Source: a bacterium
GTDB taxonomy: Bacteria > SAR324 > XYD2-FULL-50-16
NCBI GenBank assembly: GCA_018829445.1
Contig: JAHJTV010000031.1
Coordinates: 1 to 64,000 of the forward strand
Reading direction: 5' to 3'
DNA length: 64,000 bases
The notes under the pieces were generated by a model. It was not told the origin of the DNA and did no database searches. It saw only the letters and a program-made list of their open reading frames with translations. Numbering within the stretch: position 1 is the stretch's first letter; every line of letters starts with the position of its first letter. Below are positions 34,243 to 43,476 of the stretch, piece by piece. The position numbers and the translations under genes are program-made.

Positions 34243-35756
34243 TTGACGGTATTCTTGCAGGATTAAACACAGTGATTATGCCAATAAACCTGTTGTTGGT
34301 TTTCATTGGCTGTTTTGCTGGGACTTTTATCGGCATGCTGCCAGGTCTGGGTCCCATCTCGGCAATAGCTCTGATGATTCCCATTACCTACGGTTTTGAT
34401 CCGGCATCCGGTATGATCTTAATGGCTGGTGTTTATTATGGTGCCATCTTTGGAGGATCAACCTCATCAATTCTGATAAATGCCCCGGGAGTCGCCGGAA
34501 CTGTAGCAACAGCATTTGACGGGTATCCATTGGCAAAAAGCGGGCATCCCGGAAAAGCGCTGGCATTGGCAGCCTATAGCTCTTTCAGTGGGGGAACAAT
34601 CGCTGCAGTTTTCCTGCTAATCGCAGCCCCTGCCCTGGCTACGGTTTCGTTAAGCTTCCAATCTTCCGATTATTTTGCCCTGATGGTTCTGGGTTTAACG
34701 GCTGTCTCCGCATTCGCCGGTAAGGGGGGATTCTTAAAGGCAGTCATCATGACAGTTTTTGGGTTAATGCTTGCAACTGTCGGCACGGATAGATCTGCCG
34801 GGATTCAACGGTTTACGTTTGGACGGATGGATCTGATGGATGGAATCAGCTTTCTGTTGTTGGCCATGTCGACCTTCGCTTTATCAGAAGCATTGATGTC
34901 GGTGCTGCGTAAAGATGAAATTCCGGATGAACTTAAGAAAGCAACCGCAAAAAAGATCGGGAGTCTTAGGGTGACCAAGGAAGAGATAAAACTTGTAGCA
35001 CCCACCGTAGCGCGATCCTCGGTTCTGGGATTCTTTGTTGGTGTTCTTCCCGGTGCAGGCGCAACCTTAGCTTCCTTCCTGGCATATGGAATGGAAAGGA
35101 ACCTTGCCAGTGCAAAGGAAAAACTGAAATTCGGAAAAGGCAGCCTGCGTGGCCTGGCAGCACCGGAAACGGCCAATAATGCGGCTTGTTCCGGATCATT
35201 TGTCCCGCTTTTAACCCTCGGTATTCCGGGGTCAGGGACAACAGCGGTCATGCTTGGTGCTTTGGTTTCCTACGGCATTCAACCCGGTCCCAGGTTGTTT
35301 ATCGATCAACCGGCGGTCTTCTGGTCAGTGATAATCTCCATGTATGTGGGAAATATTATCCTGCTGATTCTGAACCTGCCCTTAATTCCTTATATCGCAC
35401 GTCTATTGGCTGTGCCCAAGCAGATACTGGTGCCGGTTGTTCTTTTCTTCTCGTTGATCGGGGTTTATTTGGTGTCGTTTAACACCTTTGACATTCAGAT
35501 GATGGTGTTCATGGCTGCCATAGCCCTGGTGCTCAGGTTGCTTGATTTTCCCATGGCTCCCATGTTGCTTGGTTTTATACTCGGAGGCATGATGGAGGAT
35601 AATCTTAGGCGGGCATTGGCTATCAGTGACGGCTCCATCTCTTTTCTCTGGGAAAGGCCGATAACATTGGTAATCCTGATTATCACGGTTTTGGCCCTGT
35701 TATCTCCTTTGAGATCGATGTTTCAAAAAAAGAGGAAGGAAACCATAACGAGCTAG
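34239..35756 (+). CDS. tctA: TctA-type large membrane subunit
   Basis: The protein has 505 residues and about twelve membrane helices. Conserved loops are present: GTFIGMLPGLGPISAIALM, YYGAIFGGSTSSILINAPG, and in the second half GVLPGAGATLASFLAYGMER with ETANNAACSGSFVPLLTLGI. These are hallmarks of tripartite tricarboxylate transporters, which use an ion gradient and not ATP. The substrate is probably a carboxylate such as citrate, tartrate or another diacid; the adjacent two-component system is of the carboxylate-sensing type. Confidence 0.93.
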   Translation: MIDGILAGLNTVIMPINLLLVFIGCFAGTFIGMLPGLGPISAIALMIPITYGFDPASGMILMAGVYYGAIFGGSTSSILINAPGVAGTVATAFDGYPLAKSGHPGKALALAAYSSFSGGTIAAVFLLIAAPALATVSLSFQSSDYFALMVLGLTAVSAFAGKGGFLKAVIMTVFGLMLATVGTDRSAGIQRFTFGRMDLMDGISFLLLAMSTFALSEALMSVLRKDEIPDELKKATAKKIGSLRVTKEEIKLVAPTVARSSVLGFFVGVLPGAGATLASFLAYGMERNLASAKEKLKFGKGSLRGLAAPETANNAACSGSFVPLLTLGIPGSGTTAVMLGALVSYGIQPGPRLFIDQPAVFWSVIISMYVGNIILLILNLPLIPYIARLLAVPKQILVPVVLFFSLIGVYLVSFNTFDIQMMVFMAAIALVLRLLDFPMAPMLLGFILGGMMEDNLRRALAISDGSISFLWERPITLVILIITVLALLSPLRSMFQKKRKETITS

Positions 35757-35784
35757 GATCATCCAATCGGGCAATTGATAGTTG

Positions 35785-35874
35785 ATGGCAATGGGAGTTG
35801 TTATCGGAGTGTTGGCAGGTTGATATGGATACAAGGATTTCTAACCGCCAAACATAAACAACCTGCATTGCCAT
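35785..35874. promoter_or_regulatory. Split inverted repeat between tctA and the sensor kinase
   Basis: The right arm CAACCTGCATTGCCAT (35859-35874) pairs fully with a left arm split into ATGGCAAT (35785-35792) and GCAGGTTG (35815-35822) by 22 bases. It may be a transcription end for tctCBA or a control site for the kinase gene. Confidence 0.4.
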
Positions 35875-35984
35875 GATCACTTGGGGATTTTCAATTTGTG
35901 ATATATACTGTAGTATCCGATTTTGAGGTATCCTTCCTCAAAAGGGGGGCCAAAAATAAGTGTATAAAAATACCATGGCAGGGT

Positions 35985-37643
35985 ATGAAGCTAATTAAAT
36001 CGGCAATCTGGAGTAAAATCAAGCCCAAAAAGCTGAAGACAAAATTGATTCTCTTCATTCTTGCTTTGGTCTTGTTCCAGGTGGGAATCATCGGTGTTCT
36101 CTCCATTAATCTGATATCCGAAATAACCGAGGAGCAGATCGGTAGAAGAGCTCTTAAGGTCTCTCAAACGGTTTCATTGATTCCGGAAATCCGGGACCAA
36201 TTGATCATCGGTGATCCTAACCGCAGAATACAAGCCATTGCAGAAAGAATTCGCATCACAACCGGCGCCCAGTTTATCGTAATCGGAGATCATGAAGGAA
36301 GGCGATACTCCCATCCGATCAAAGAGCGGTTGGGAAAGTTCATGGTTGGAGGAGATAATAAGCCGGCGTTGGAAGAGGGAAAGTCTTATGTTTCCAAGGC
36401 TGTGGGAACCCTGGGGCCTTCAATCAGGGGGAAAGTTCCTATATTCGATCAGAACGGAAAGGTAATAGGTATCGTATCGGTTGGTTATCTTCTGGAAAAT
36501 ATGAATACCATCATCAACCGCTACCAGTATAAACTGCTGATGTTTATTCCCCTGCTGGTTCTGATCGGAACAGTGGTTGCCATTATTATCGCTAACAGAT
36601 TCAAAAAAGCCATATTAGGTCTGGAACCCGATGAAATAGCCTGGCTGCTGCAGGAACGAACCGCTACTCTGGAAACAGTTCGGGAAGGCATCATTGCCGT
36701 TGACTCCAACGGATTGATCACCACCATCAATAAAACCGCTTTTCAAAATATCGGGCTGGATCCCAACCGGGATGTTGTCGGCAAACCGATTCAGGAAATA
36801 CTGCCGCAAACAGAGATGCTTGACATTCTAAAATCCGGTGAGAGTCATTTTGATCGAGAACTCGTCATGGATGATCAGGAACTGATTGTCAACCGTATTC
36901 CTATCGTAAGTAATGGGAAAGTCAGCGGCGTTGTTGCCAGTTTTCGCAGGAAGGATGAACTGGATCGCGTGGCAAAAAGGTTATCCCAGGTGGAGAAGTA
37001 TTCCGAGCTGTTGAGAATACAAACCCACGAATACTCGAATAAACTGTATACTATTTCCGGACTGATACAGATCGGTCATCACCAGAAAGCCATCGACCTG
37101 ATCAGTAGTGAAACCTCCGGCTATCAATTTGTGATTAATTTTTTGATGGAAGTGCTTCCCGATCCTGTTCTGGCAGGGGTACTGCTGGGTAAATACAGTC
37201 AGGCCAAAGAGTTGAATGTGGATCTGCGGATTGATCCGAATAGTAGCATGGTTGATATCCCAAAGCATATTAGCCGGGAACGTGTTGTAACTATCCTGGG
37301 GAATATGCTTGATAACGCTTTTGAAGCAGTGAGGGATTTGGATGAATCTGCACGAAAGGTAAATCTATCCATGACAGATTTGGGCAACGATTTGATCTTT
37401 GAGTTTGATGATTCAGGTTCGGGTGTAAAGGAACAGGATTATGAGAGAATCTTTGAAAAAGGCTACTCCACCAAACCGGATCAGGGATACGGTATGGGAC
37501 TTTACCTGGTTGATCGCGCTTTAAAACAATTGGATGGCAGTATCAGTGTCTCAACATCTGATTTGGGAGGCGCTGCTTTTACGGTGATCATTCCTAAAAA
37601 CAAAAGGAGTTCAAATGGAGCCGATACAAGTACTGATTGTTGA
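35985..37643 (+). CDS. CitA/DcuS-like carboxylate sensor histidine kinase
   Basis: The protein has about 552 residues from ATG 35985, preceded by AGGG; an upstream in-frame start at 35898 lacks a ribosome site. Two membrane helices (about 17-40 and 180-205) enclose a periplasmic PDC/Cache sensor with RRYSHPIKERLGK and GTLGPSIRGKVPIFD, as in DcuS and CitA. A cytosolic PAS domain (about 225-320) follows. The histidine lies in RIQTHEYSNKLYTISGLIQI, the typical DcuS-class box, and HATPase motifs DNAFEA, DSGSGV and GYGMGLYLVDRAL come next. Its end overlaps the response-regulator gene by 29 bp. It likely senses the TctABC substrate. Confidence 0.9.
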   Translation: MKLIKSAIWSKIKPKKLKTKLILFILALVLFQVGIIGVLSINLISEITEEQIGRRALKVSQTVSLIPEIRDQLIIGDPNRRIQAIAERIRITTGAQFIVIGDHEGRRYSHPIKERLGKFMVGGDNKPALEEGKSYVSKAVGTLGPSIRGKVPIFDQNGKVIGIVSVGYLLENMNTIINRYQYKLLMFIPLLVLIGTVVAIIIANRFKKAILGLEPDEIAWLLQERTATLETVREGIIAVDSNGLITTINKTAFQNIGLDPNRDVVGKPIQEILPQTEMLDILKSGESHFDRELVMDDQELIVNRIPIVSNGKVSGVVASFRRKDELDRVAKRLSQVEKYSELLRIQTHEYSNKLYTISGLIQIGHHQKAIDLISSETSGYQFVINFLMEVLPDPVLAGVLLGKYSQAKELNVDLRIDPNSSMVDIPKHISRERVVTILGNMLDNAFEAVRDLDESARKVNLSMTDLGNDLIFEFDDSGSGVKEQDYERIFEKGYSTKPDQGYGMGLYLVDRALKQLDGSISVSTSDLGGAAFTVIIPKNKRSSNGADTSTDC

Positions 37644-38322
37644 AGATGACAGGCGTGTATCAGAAATTCAGCGCTTGTTCACCGAAAAGGTCTCCGGTTT
37701 TTCCGTCATCGGCATTGCCCTCAGCATTGCCGAAGCGGAAGAGATGCTGGCTATTCTCAAACCTGATCTGGTGCTGTTGGACATCTACTTTCCCGAAGGG
37801 AATGGAATTGATCTTCTCTGGAAAATTCGCTCCCACTATCGATCAGTTGATGTGATCCTGATCACGGCGGCAAAAGAGGTCAATATCCTGCAGGAAGCGA
37901 TCCGGGGAGGTGTTTTTGATTATATCCTCAAACCGATTGTGTTTGATCGTTTTCGAAACACGCTGAACAAGTTTTTTGACTATCGATCCAAAATAACGGA
38001 GATGAAAACGGTTGATCAGTTGGATGTTGACGGACTGCTACACCCTGTAAAACCGGCAACATCAAACGAAGACTTAATGCCAAAAGGAATTGATGCCATT
38101 ACCCTGGAGAAAATCATCACTGTTATTGATACCATGGCTGAGGTCGGGATAACGGCGGATAAGGTCGGGAAACTAATCGGTGTCAGTCGGACGACTGCCA
38201 GGCGCTATCTTGAATACCTGGTATCCAGCGGAACTGTCGGTGCTGACTTGTCTTATGGTACCGTAGGGCGACCGGAACGGATCTATCTTAGACTTGGAGG
38301 GCGCTCCTCCACCGGTACATAA
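37615..38322 (+). CDS. CitB/DcuR-like response regulator
   Basis: The protein has 235 residues. The receiver has acidic pair VEDDRRV, phospho-acceptor LVLLDIYFPEGNG, threonine LITAAK and lysine LKPIVF. A C-terminal helix-turn-helix (EVGITADKVGKLIGVSRTTA) followed by a winged element (RRYLEYLVSSGTVG) is the CitB/DcuR output type. It should activate tctCBA and perhaps the divergent Ldh2-type gene in response to the partner kinase. The gene starts inside the kinase gene. Confidence 0.92.
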   Translation: MEPIQVLIVEDDRRVSEIQRLFTEKVSGFSVIGIALSIAEAEEMLAILKPDLVLLDIYFPEGNGIDLLWKIRSHYRSVDVILITAAKEVNILQEAIRGGVFDYILKPIVFDRFRNTLNKFFDYRSKITEMKTVDQLDVDGLLHPVKPATSNEDLMPKGIDAITLEKIITVIDTMAEVGITADKVGKLIGVSRTTARRYLEYLVSSGTVGADLSYGTVGRPERIYLRLGGRSSTGT

Positions 38323-38337
38323 AAGAACACTCCTTTT

Positions 38338-39090
38338 TTACACCTCTTCATCCTCCCACTCAAACAACCGCAGCAAACCACTGTTTAACTCCTCTGCTGC
38401 TTCATCAAAACCGGCAATGAATAATCCTTTCATGATTCCTTTTTTAACAACATCATATGGCTCGTAGTGGTAGATGTTGGATGGTATCTCAATATTCTGA
38501 TCGGTTAAATATAGAATACAGAGGTTCACATCAGTACTGTTCCAGGCATGACAGGGTAAAGGACGTACCTCATAGATGCTACAAACATTATTCTCTAAGA
38601 AAGCACAGGGGATTCGCAGTTTTTCACTTCGGGATTTGCATTGATCCATTTTCTGCACAAAAGATTCCAGTTTTAGCCTGATCCGTTCGATCTCCTTTTT
38701 CCCCCATCTGGACTGGATATGCTCGTAAATAATGTATAGCTCCGGAATGGCAACTTTAACGGTCAGTCCGCAACAATAGCTGCAACCTTTTTTGCAGGCC
38801 GGTTTTGGCAGTTTATCTACTTCGATTTGGTACTGCTTCAGGGCAAATTGATGACTGAGTTCGGCTTGTTTATAAAGTGATGATATTTTAGTTATAAAAT
38901 CTGGAGTGAACAACTTTTTATTTTTTAGAAAACTGATCATCACATGTTGAAATACCAACGGAAGGAGGTTCTTTTCCAGATCATCCTTAAACGCATCTAT
39001 CTCGTCTTTGCTTGAGAATGCGACTGGTTTTGGGGCTTCAGAACTGTTCATTTCGGTTTCAGAGCGGATAGTGTTACAGATGGAGATCAT
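38338..39090 (-). CDS. YkgJ family cysteine-cluster protein
   Basis: The protein has 250 residues. The N-terminal 85 residues are helical with no known domain. From about 95 the zinc/iron cysteine cluster appears: CKKGCSYCCGLTVKVAIPE, then CAFLENNVCSIYEVRPLPCHAW and a final DVNLC. YkgJ/UPF0153 proteins are suspected metal binders or oxygenase-like proteins with unproven function. ATG 39051 is an in-frame alternative start; neither start has a good ribosome site. Confidence 0.82.
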   Translation of the reverse strand: MISICNTIRSETEMNSSEAPKPVAFSSKDEIDAFKDDLEKNLLPLVFQHVMISFLKNKKLFTPDFITKISSLYKQAELSHQFALKQYQIEVDKLPKPACKKGCSYCCGLTVKVAIPELYIIYEHIQSRWGKKEIERIRLKLESFVQKMDQCKSRSEKLRIPCAFLENNVCSIYEVRPLPCHAWNSTDVNLCILYLTDQNIEIPSNIYHYEPYDVVKKGIMKGLFIAGFDEAAEELNSGLLRLFEWEDEEV

Positions 39091-39293
39091 GGCATGCGAA
39101 CGGTGAGTTTTCTATGATTTGAACTAATTGTCAATCCAAATTATACCTTAAGCGTACCTTCAACGGGATTTTGATCGTGGATAGAAAGGTCTTATTTTCG
39201 GGTTGTGTTATTCCCTCATTCTGTGTAAATGTAGATCAAATTCCACGTTTTCATGGCAGAATCTCTTATTTAATAGTCCGAGGAGTGATAGAT

Positions 39294-39689
39294 ATGAAAC
39301 TAATGGTTGGATATGACGGATCTGGCGTTGCTCTTGATGCACTAAAACTGGCTTTCGACAAGGCAAAAAAATATGGCGGAGAAATTGATGTGATTAAATC
39401 AGTGGAACAGAGCCATACCCTGAAATATGAAGAGATTCGTCGACTTGAACAAACACTTGAAAATGAGGTTAAGGAAATCTGTGACGACGATTCGGTACCT
39501 TATCGCACCCATGTGATTGTAACTCACCAAACAGCGGGCGACGCGCTGGTTGAATTTGCCAAAGATCAGGAAATCGAAGAGATAATCATAGGCATTCGGC
39601 GGCAATCCAAAGTCGGCAAACTTGTTTTTGGTTCTACAGCGCAGCATGTCATATTGAATGCTCACTGTCCTGTTTTGACCATCAAATAA
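39294..39689 (+). CDS. Universal stress protein (UspA family), ATP-binding type
   Basis: The protein has 131 residues from ATG 39294, chosen because AGGAG (39281-39285) lies 8 bp upstream; the open frame extends to 39171 without a ribosome site. It opens MKLMVGYDGSGVALDAL, and GIRRQSKVGKLVFGSTAQ is the G-x2-G-x9-G(S/T) nucleotide loop of ATP-binding Usp proteins. It is a single-domain cytosolic stress protein, with no operon partner. Confidence 0.88.
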   Translation: MKLMVGYDGSGVALDALKLAFDKAKKYGGEIDVIKSVEQSHTLKYEEIRRLEQTLENEVKEICDDDSVPYRTHVIVTHQTAGDALVEFAKDQEIEEIIIGIRRQSKVGKLVFGSTAQHVILNAHCPVLTIK

Positions 39690-40024
39690 TCTTCAGAAAG
39701 TATCTTAGTTTCTAGGAGAAAAAGGCGGAGGTGGGATTTATCAGGAAAACTCACATTTTGCCTTCCTCCAACTGAGTTGATAGATGTGATTATCTCTGGA
39801 AAATCTCAGTCCAAATATCTCCGATTATACTTATTTTCAGCTACCACAAGTATCTTTTGAATAAGCCCCGATGATAGCAATCCCTGAACCTCAAAAGAGC
39901 TGGATTGTATATTCCCTGAAATACCAGCTTTCTGCCATGTTTTCGTTTGACTTTGAAAGAGCAAGTTTTTAGTATCTTAGGAGGTTAAGAATATAGTTTA
40001 TTGAAATTTTAGATAAATTCTCAA
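39690..40024. other. Intergenic interval upstream of the peptide transporter
   Basis: About 335 bp without a recognised gene. It should contain the promoter for the ABC operon, and GGAGG near 39979-39983 is too far from the start to be its ribosome site. Confidence 0.45.
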
Positions 40025-41623
40025 ATGAGGTTGGGAGTGCGAATTAGTATTCTACAAAAAGAAGGCGGCATAATAAAACTGCAGATAACCGTGAGATTAC
40101 TTCTAGTTATGGTAGCAGCTGTAATTATTGCTACTTTATCACTGCCTGTTGATGCCAAGGAAAAAGTATTGACTGTCGGCATAGAAAATCAACCCAAAAC
40201 CATGGATCCCAGGTTCTCTACTGATGCATACGGAATGAGTATTTCTCATCATCTGCTGTTTTCAACCCTGGTGCAGCATGGTCAGGATCTGCAGATTGTT
40301 CCCAATCTGGCTAAAGGCTGGGAAACCCCGGATTCTATAACCTACATTTTTCACCTGCGAAAAAATGTCAGATTCCATGATGGAAAACCACTAACCGCAA
40401 AAGATGTCAAGTTCACCTTTGAACATCTCAAAAATCCTGAAACCGGGTCTCCTTTTGCGGGAACCTACAAAATAATCGATTCCATTCGCGTCATTGATAA
40501 TGAAACGGTAGAGTTCAAACTGGTTCAACCGGTTGCTTCCTTCCTGACCTCAATTATTATGCCTATTGTTCCCGAACATCTGATAAAAGGCGGTACTGAT
40601 TTTAATGGCAGCCTGATAGGGAGCGGCCCTTTTAGGTTTATAAAACAAACTCCCAACGAAATCGTGCTGGGCAAAAGCCCCGACTATTTCATGGGATCTC
40701 CTAAGATCGATAAAGTCGTATTTAAGGTTATAAAGGATGACAACACTCGCTTTCTGAAAATGAGGAAAGGCGAACTGGATCTCCTGATCAATGCCATTCC
40801 ACTTCAAAAAGTGGATGACTTCAGGAAATCCCCCCTCAAGGATACATATGAGGTTATTGAAGACCCCGGTCTATCCTACAACTACATAATCTTCAATATG
40901 AAATCGGAATTGCTTCAGGACGTTAAACTTCGCCAGGCGATTGCCTATGGTATCAATGTTGATCAGATCATTAAATACCGCATGGACGGTCATGCTGCTC
41001 CTTCCTACAGTATGTTGTCACCGGTGAACTGGTTTTCAGAACCTGCAGCAATGAGATATTCTTACGATCCCAAAAAAGCAGAACAGTTGCTGGATGAGGC
41101 AGGGTTAGCGGATTCGGACGGGGATGGTCCCAAACCAAGACTGAAACTGGAACTAAAAACCAGCAATAACCCTGAGACTGTTGGTATCGCAAGAATCATT
41201 CAGGCGCAATTGGCAGAGACAGGAATTGAAGTAGATCTCAAGTCTTACGAATGGGGAACCTTTTACGGTGATATCAAGTCAGGCAATTTTCAGATGACCA
41301 TCATGAGATGGGTGGGAGTAACGGAACCGGATTTTTATTATGATGTGTTCAACTCCACACAGTTTCCACCTGCCGGAAGAAATCGCGGGTTATATGAGAA
41401 CCCTGAAATCGATCGCCTCACCGAAGAGGGAAGGGTTGAGCTTGATCCTAATAAACGGAAAGCCATCTATTCCAAAATACAGAAAATAGCAGCCCGGGAG
41501 CTTCCCTATGTCAGTTTATGGCACAGGAATAATGTCTCCATTGTTCACAAAAGAGTTTCCGGTTATCAACAGCATCCAATGGGCGGATTCCTATCGTTTA
41601 ACAGGATCGATCTGGCGGAGTGA
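40025..41623 (+). CDS. Family 5 (DppA/OppA-type) periplasmic binding protein
   Basis: The protein has 532 residues. A signal peptide (about 20-44, RLLLVMVAAVIIATLSLPVDA) follows an unusually long N-terminus, so translation may really begin nearer residue 19. The mature protein carries the family signature LAKGWETPDSITYIFHLRKNVRFHDGKPLTAKDVKFTFEHL in outline (about 93-135), and DVKLRQAIAYGINVDQII (about 300). It would bind a peptide, nickel chelate or glycoside for the four transporter genes downstream. A hairpin at 41635-41676 separates it from the permeases, which would give extra binding-protein mRNA. Confidence 0.88.
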   Translation: MRLGVRISILQKEGGIIKLQITVRLLLVMVAAVIIATLSLPVDAKEKVLTVGIENQPKTMDPRFSTDAYGMSISHHLLFSTLVQHGQDLQIVPNLAKGWETPDSITYIFHLRKNVRFHDGKPLTAKDVKFTFEHLKNPETGSPFAGTYKIIDSIRVIDNETVEFKLVQPVASFLTSIIMPIVPEHLIKGGTDFNGSLIGSGPFRFIKQTPNEIVLGKSPDYFMGSPKIDKVVFKVIKDDNTRFLKMRKGELDLLINAIPLQKVDDFRKSPLKDTYEVIEDPGLSYNYIIFNMKSELLQDVKLRQAIAYGINVDQIIKYRMDGHAAPSYSMLSPVNWFSEPAAMRYSYDPKKAEQLLDEAGLADSDGDGPKPRLKLELKTSNNPETVGIARIIQAQLAETGIEVDLKSYEWGTFYGDIKSGNFQMTIMRWVGVTEPDFYYDVFNSTQFPPAGRNRGLYENPEIDRLTEEGRVELDPNKRKAIYSKIQKIAARELPYVSLWHRNNVSIVHKRVSGYQQHPMGGFLSFNRIDLAE

Positions 41624-41634
41624 GTTTATAGCAT

Positions 41635-41676
41635 TTAGCGATTGGCTTTCTGATAAGTTAACCGCCAATCGCTTAA
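41635..41676 (+). terminator. Hairpin between binding-protein and permease genes
   Basis: TTAGCGATTGGC (41635-41646) pairs with GCCAATCGCTTAA (41664-41676) with one bulged base and a 17-nt loop. It lies 12 bp past the binding-protein stop. No T run follows, so it may act as an attenuator or RNA-stability element. Confidence 0.55.
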
Positions 41677-41740
41677 CCTAAATTATTCGATAATCAGTAT
41701 TTCTCAAAATCCAAGATCTGTTCGACTTCATCCAACCATA

Positions 41741-42661
41741 ATGATTGCTTATATCATCAGACGGCTTTTTCTACTTGTTTTTGTCCTCTTTGGTGTTGTT
41801 ACTCTCGTCTTTTTTTTGATCCATTTTATCCCCGGAGACCCGGTGGATATCATGTTGGGTGATTATGCCCTTCCAGGCGACAAACAGGAATTAAGAGAGA
41901 ATCTCGGTTTGGATCGACCGATTTTGGTTCAATATGGAGATTATCTTACCGGGATTGTCCAGGGAGATTTGGGAATATCCATACATAGTAAACGAGCAGT
42001 TACAGAAGAAATATGGGAACGTATTCCGGCCAGTGCCGAATTAATGATGGGTGCTATGGTTGTGGCCCTTTTAATTGCCTTTCCCTTTGGAATCTTATCC
42101 GCACTAAAACCGTATGGAATTCTGGATAGCACCTCAATGCTGGTCTCCTTTTTGGGCGTTGCCATGCCAAATTTCTGGTTGGGCCCCCTTTTGATTATCC
42201 TCTTTTCGATACAATTGGACTGGCTTCCCATCAATGAACGAGGCGGGTTGGAGCATCTAATTTTGCCATCAATAACCCTGGGAACAGCAATGGCAGCCAT
42301 GTTATCCCGCATGATCCGATCATCACTTTTGGAGGTTTTAGGAGAGGATTATGTTCTCAATGCCCGGGCAAAAGGATTGCCGGAAAGGCAGGTGATCCTG
42401 AAACACGCTTTGCGGAATGCATTGATTCCGGTGATAACTGTTATCGGGCTTCAAATTGGAGTGTTGCTATCCGGAGCCATCATAACAGAAGCGATTTTTG
42501 ATTGGCCCGGTATGGGGTCACTGTTACTGGACGGAATCTATAATCGTAATTATCCACTGGTTCAGGGGTGCATTTTGACTATTGCCAGCATTTACGTCAT
42601 TGTAAACTTGATAACAGATATCACCTATGCCTGGGTGGATCCCCGGGTGAGACTATCATGA
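41741..42661 (+). CDS. DppB-type ABC permease
   Basis: The protein has 306 residues and six membrane helices. It opens MIAYIIRRLFLLVFVLFGVV with HFIPGDPVD and LGLDRPILVQYGDYL, the N-terminal pattern of DppB/NikB. The cytosolic coupling motif is LNARAKGLPERQVILKHALR (EAA loop). It pairs with the next gene to form the membrane channel. The start at 41741 is supported by the usual family N-terminus. It overlaps the dppC-like gene by 4 bp. Confidence 0.9.
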   Translation: MIAYIIRRLFLLVFVLFGVVTLVFFLIHFIPGDPVDIMLGDYALPGDKQELRENLGLDRPILVQYGDYLTGIVQGDLGISIHSKRAVTEEIWERIPASAELMMGAMVVALLIAFPFGILSALKPYGILDSTSMLVSFLGVAMPNFWLGPLLIILFSIQLDWLPINERGGLEHLILPSITLGTAMAAMLSRMIRSSLLEVLGEDYVLNARAKGLPERQVILKHALRNALIPVITVIGLQIGVLLSGAIITEAIFDWPGMGSLLLDGIYNRNYPLVQGCILTIASIYVIVNLITDITYAWVDPRVRLS

Positions 42662-43476
42662 CTATGTTTAGAAACAAATGGACCTACCTGGGACTGGTCA
42701 TTATAATCCTGTTCATTCTCTGCGCAATACTCGCCCCGTGGATTGCACCTGAAGACCCCTACAAAATAAACCTGGTGCAGGAATTGGCTCCACCGGGTGA
42801 GGGGCACATTATGGGAAGAGATATCAATGGCAGTGATATATTAAGTCGGTTGATATACGGAGCACGAATATCAATCACCATAGGATTGGTGGTGGTATTG
42901 ATTTCAAGCTTCGTTGGTATCCTGCTGGGTTTGATATCCGGTTATTACGGAGGTTGGATAGATCTGTTGTTAATGAGGCTGGTGGATATTCTGCTGGCTT
43001 TTCCGGGGCTTTTGTTAGCGATTGCCTTGGTGGCCGTATTGGGACCATCCATTACCAATGTAGTGATAGCACTGACTGCCCTGGGGTGGGTCTCTTTTGC
43101 ACGGCTGGTCCGGGGACAGGTCATTTCGGTAAAGGAGCGGGAATATGTCCTGGCAGCAAAAACCTCCGGACAATCGGATATTCGCGTCATGGTTCTCCAT
43201 ATTCTTCCCAACATTGTTTCAACGGTGATTGTACAAGCCACATTCAACATCGCGGGTGTTATCATCTCGGAATCCTCCCTGAGCTTTTTGGGATTAGGTG
43301 CCCCTCCCGGCACTCCCAGTTGGGGAGCCATGTTAAGCGAAGGCAAACAAGTTATCCTTGATGCGCCCCATGTATCTTTTTTCCCGGGGCTGGCAATTTT
43401 ATTGGTTGTACTGGCATTCAATTTTGTCGGCGACGGCCTGCGAGATAAATTTGATCCAAAAACAGGACGTGAATGA
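42658..43476 (+). CDS. DppC-type ABC permease
   Basis: The protein has 272 residues from ATG 42658, which overlaps the upstream stop as ATGA; the open frame extends to 42568 but that would overlap dppB coding needlessly. The N-terminal helix is followed by APEDPYKINL and HIMGRDINGSDILSRLIYGA, standard for DppC/NikC. The EAA coupling loop is LAAKTSGQSDIRVMVLHILP. It ends in a 4-bp overlap with the ATPase gene. Confidence 0.9.
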   Translation: MTMFRNKWTYLGLVIIILFILCAILAPWIAPEDPYKINLVQELAPPGEGHIMGRDINGSDILSRLIYGARISITIGLVVVLISSFVGILLGLISGYYGGWIDLLLMRLVDILLAFPGLLLAIALVAVLGPSITNVVIALTALGWVSFARLVRGQVISVKEREYVLAAKTSGQSDIRVMVLHILPNIVSTVIVQATFNIAGVIISESSLSFLGLGAPPGTPSWGAMLSEGKQVILDAPHVSFFPGLAILLVVLAFNFVGDGLRDKFDPKTGRE

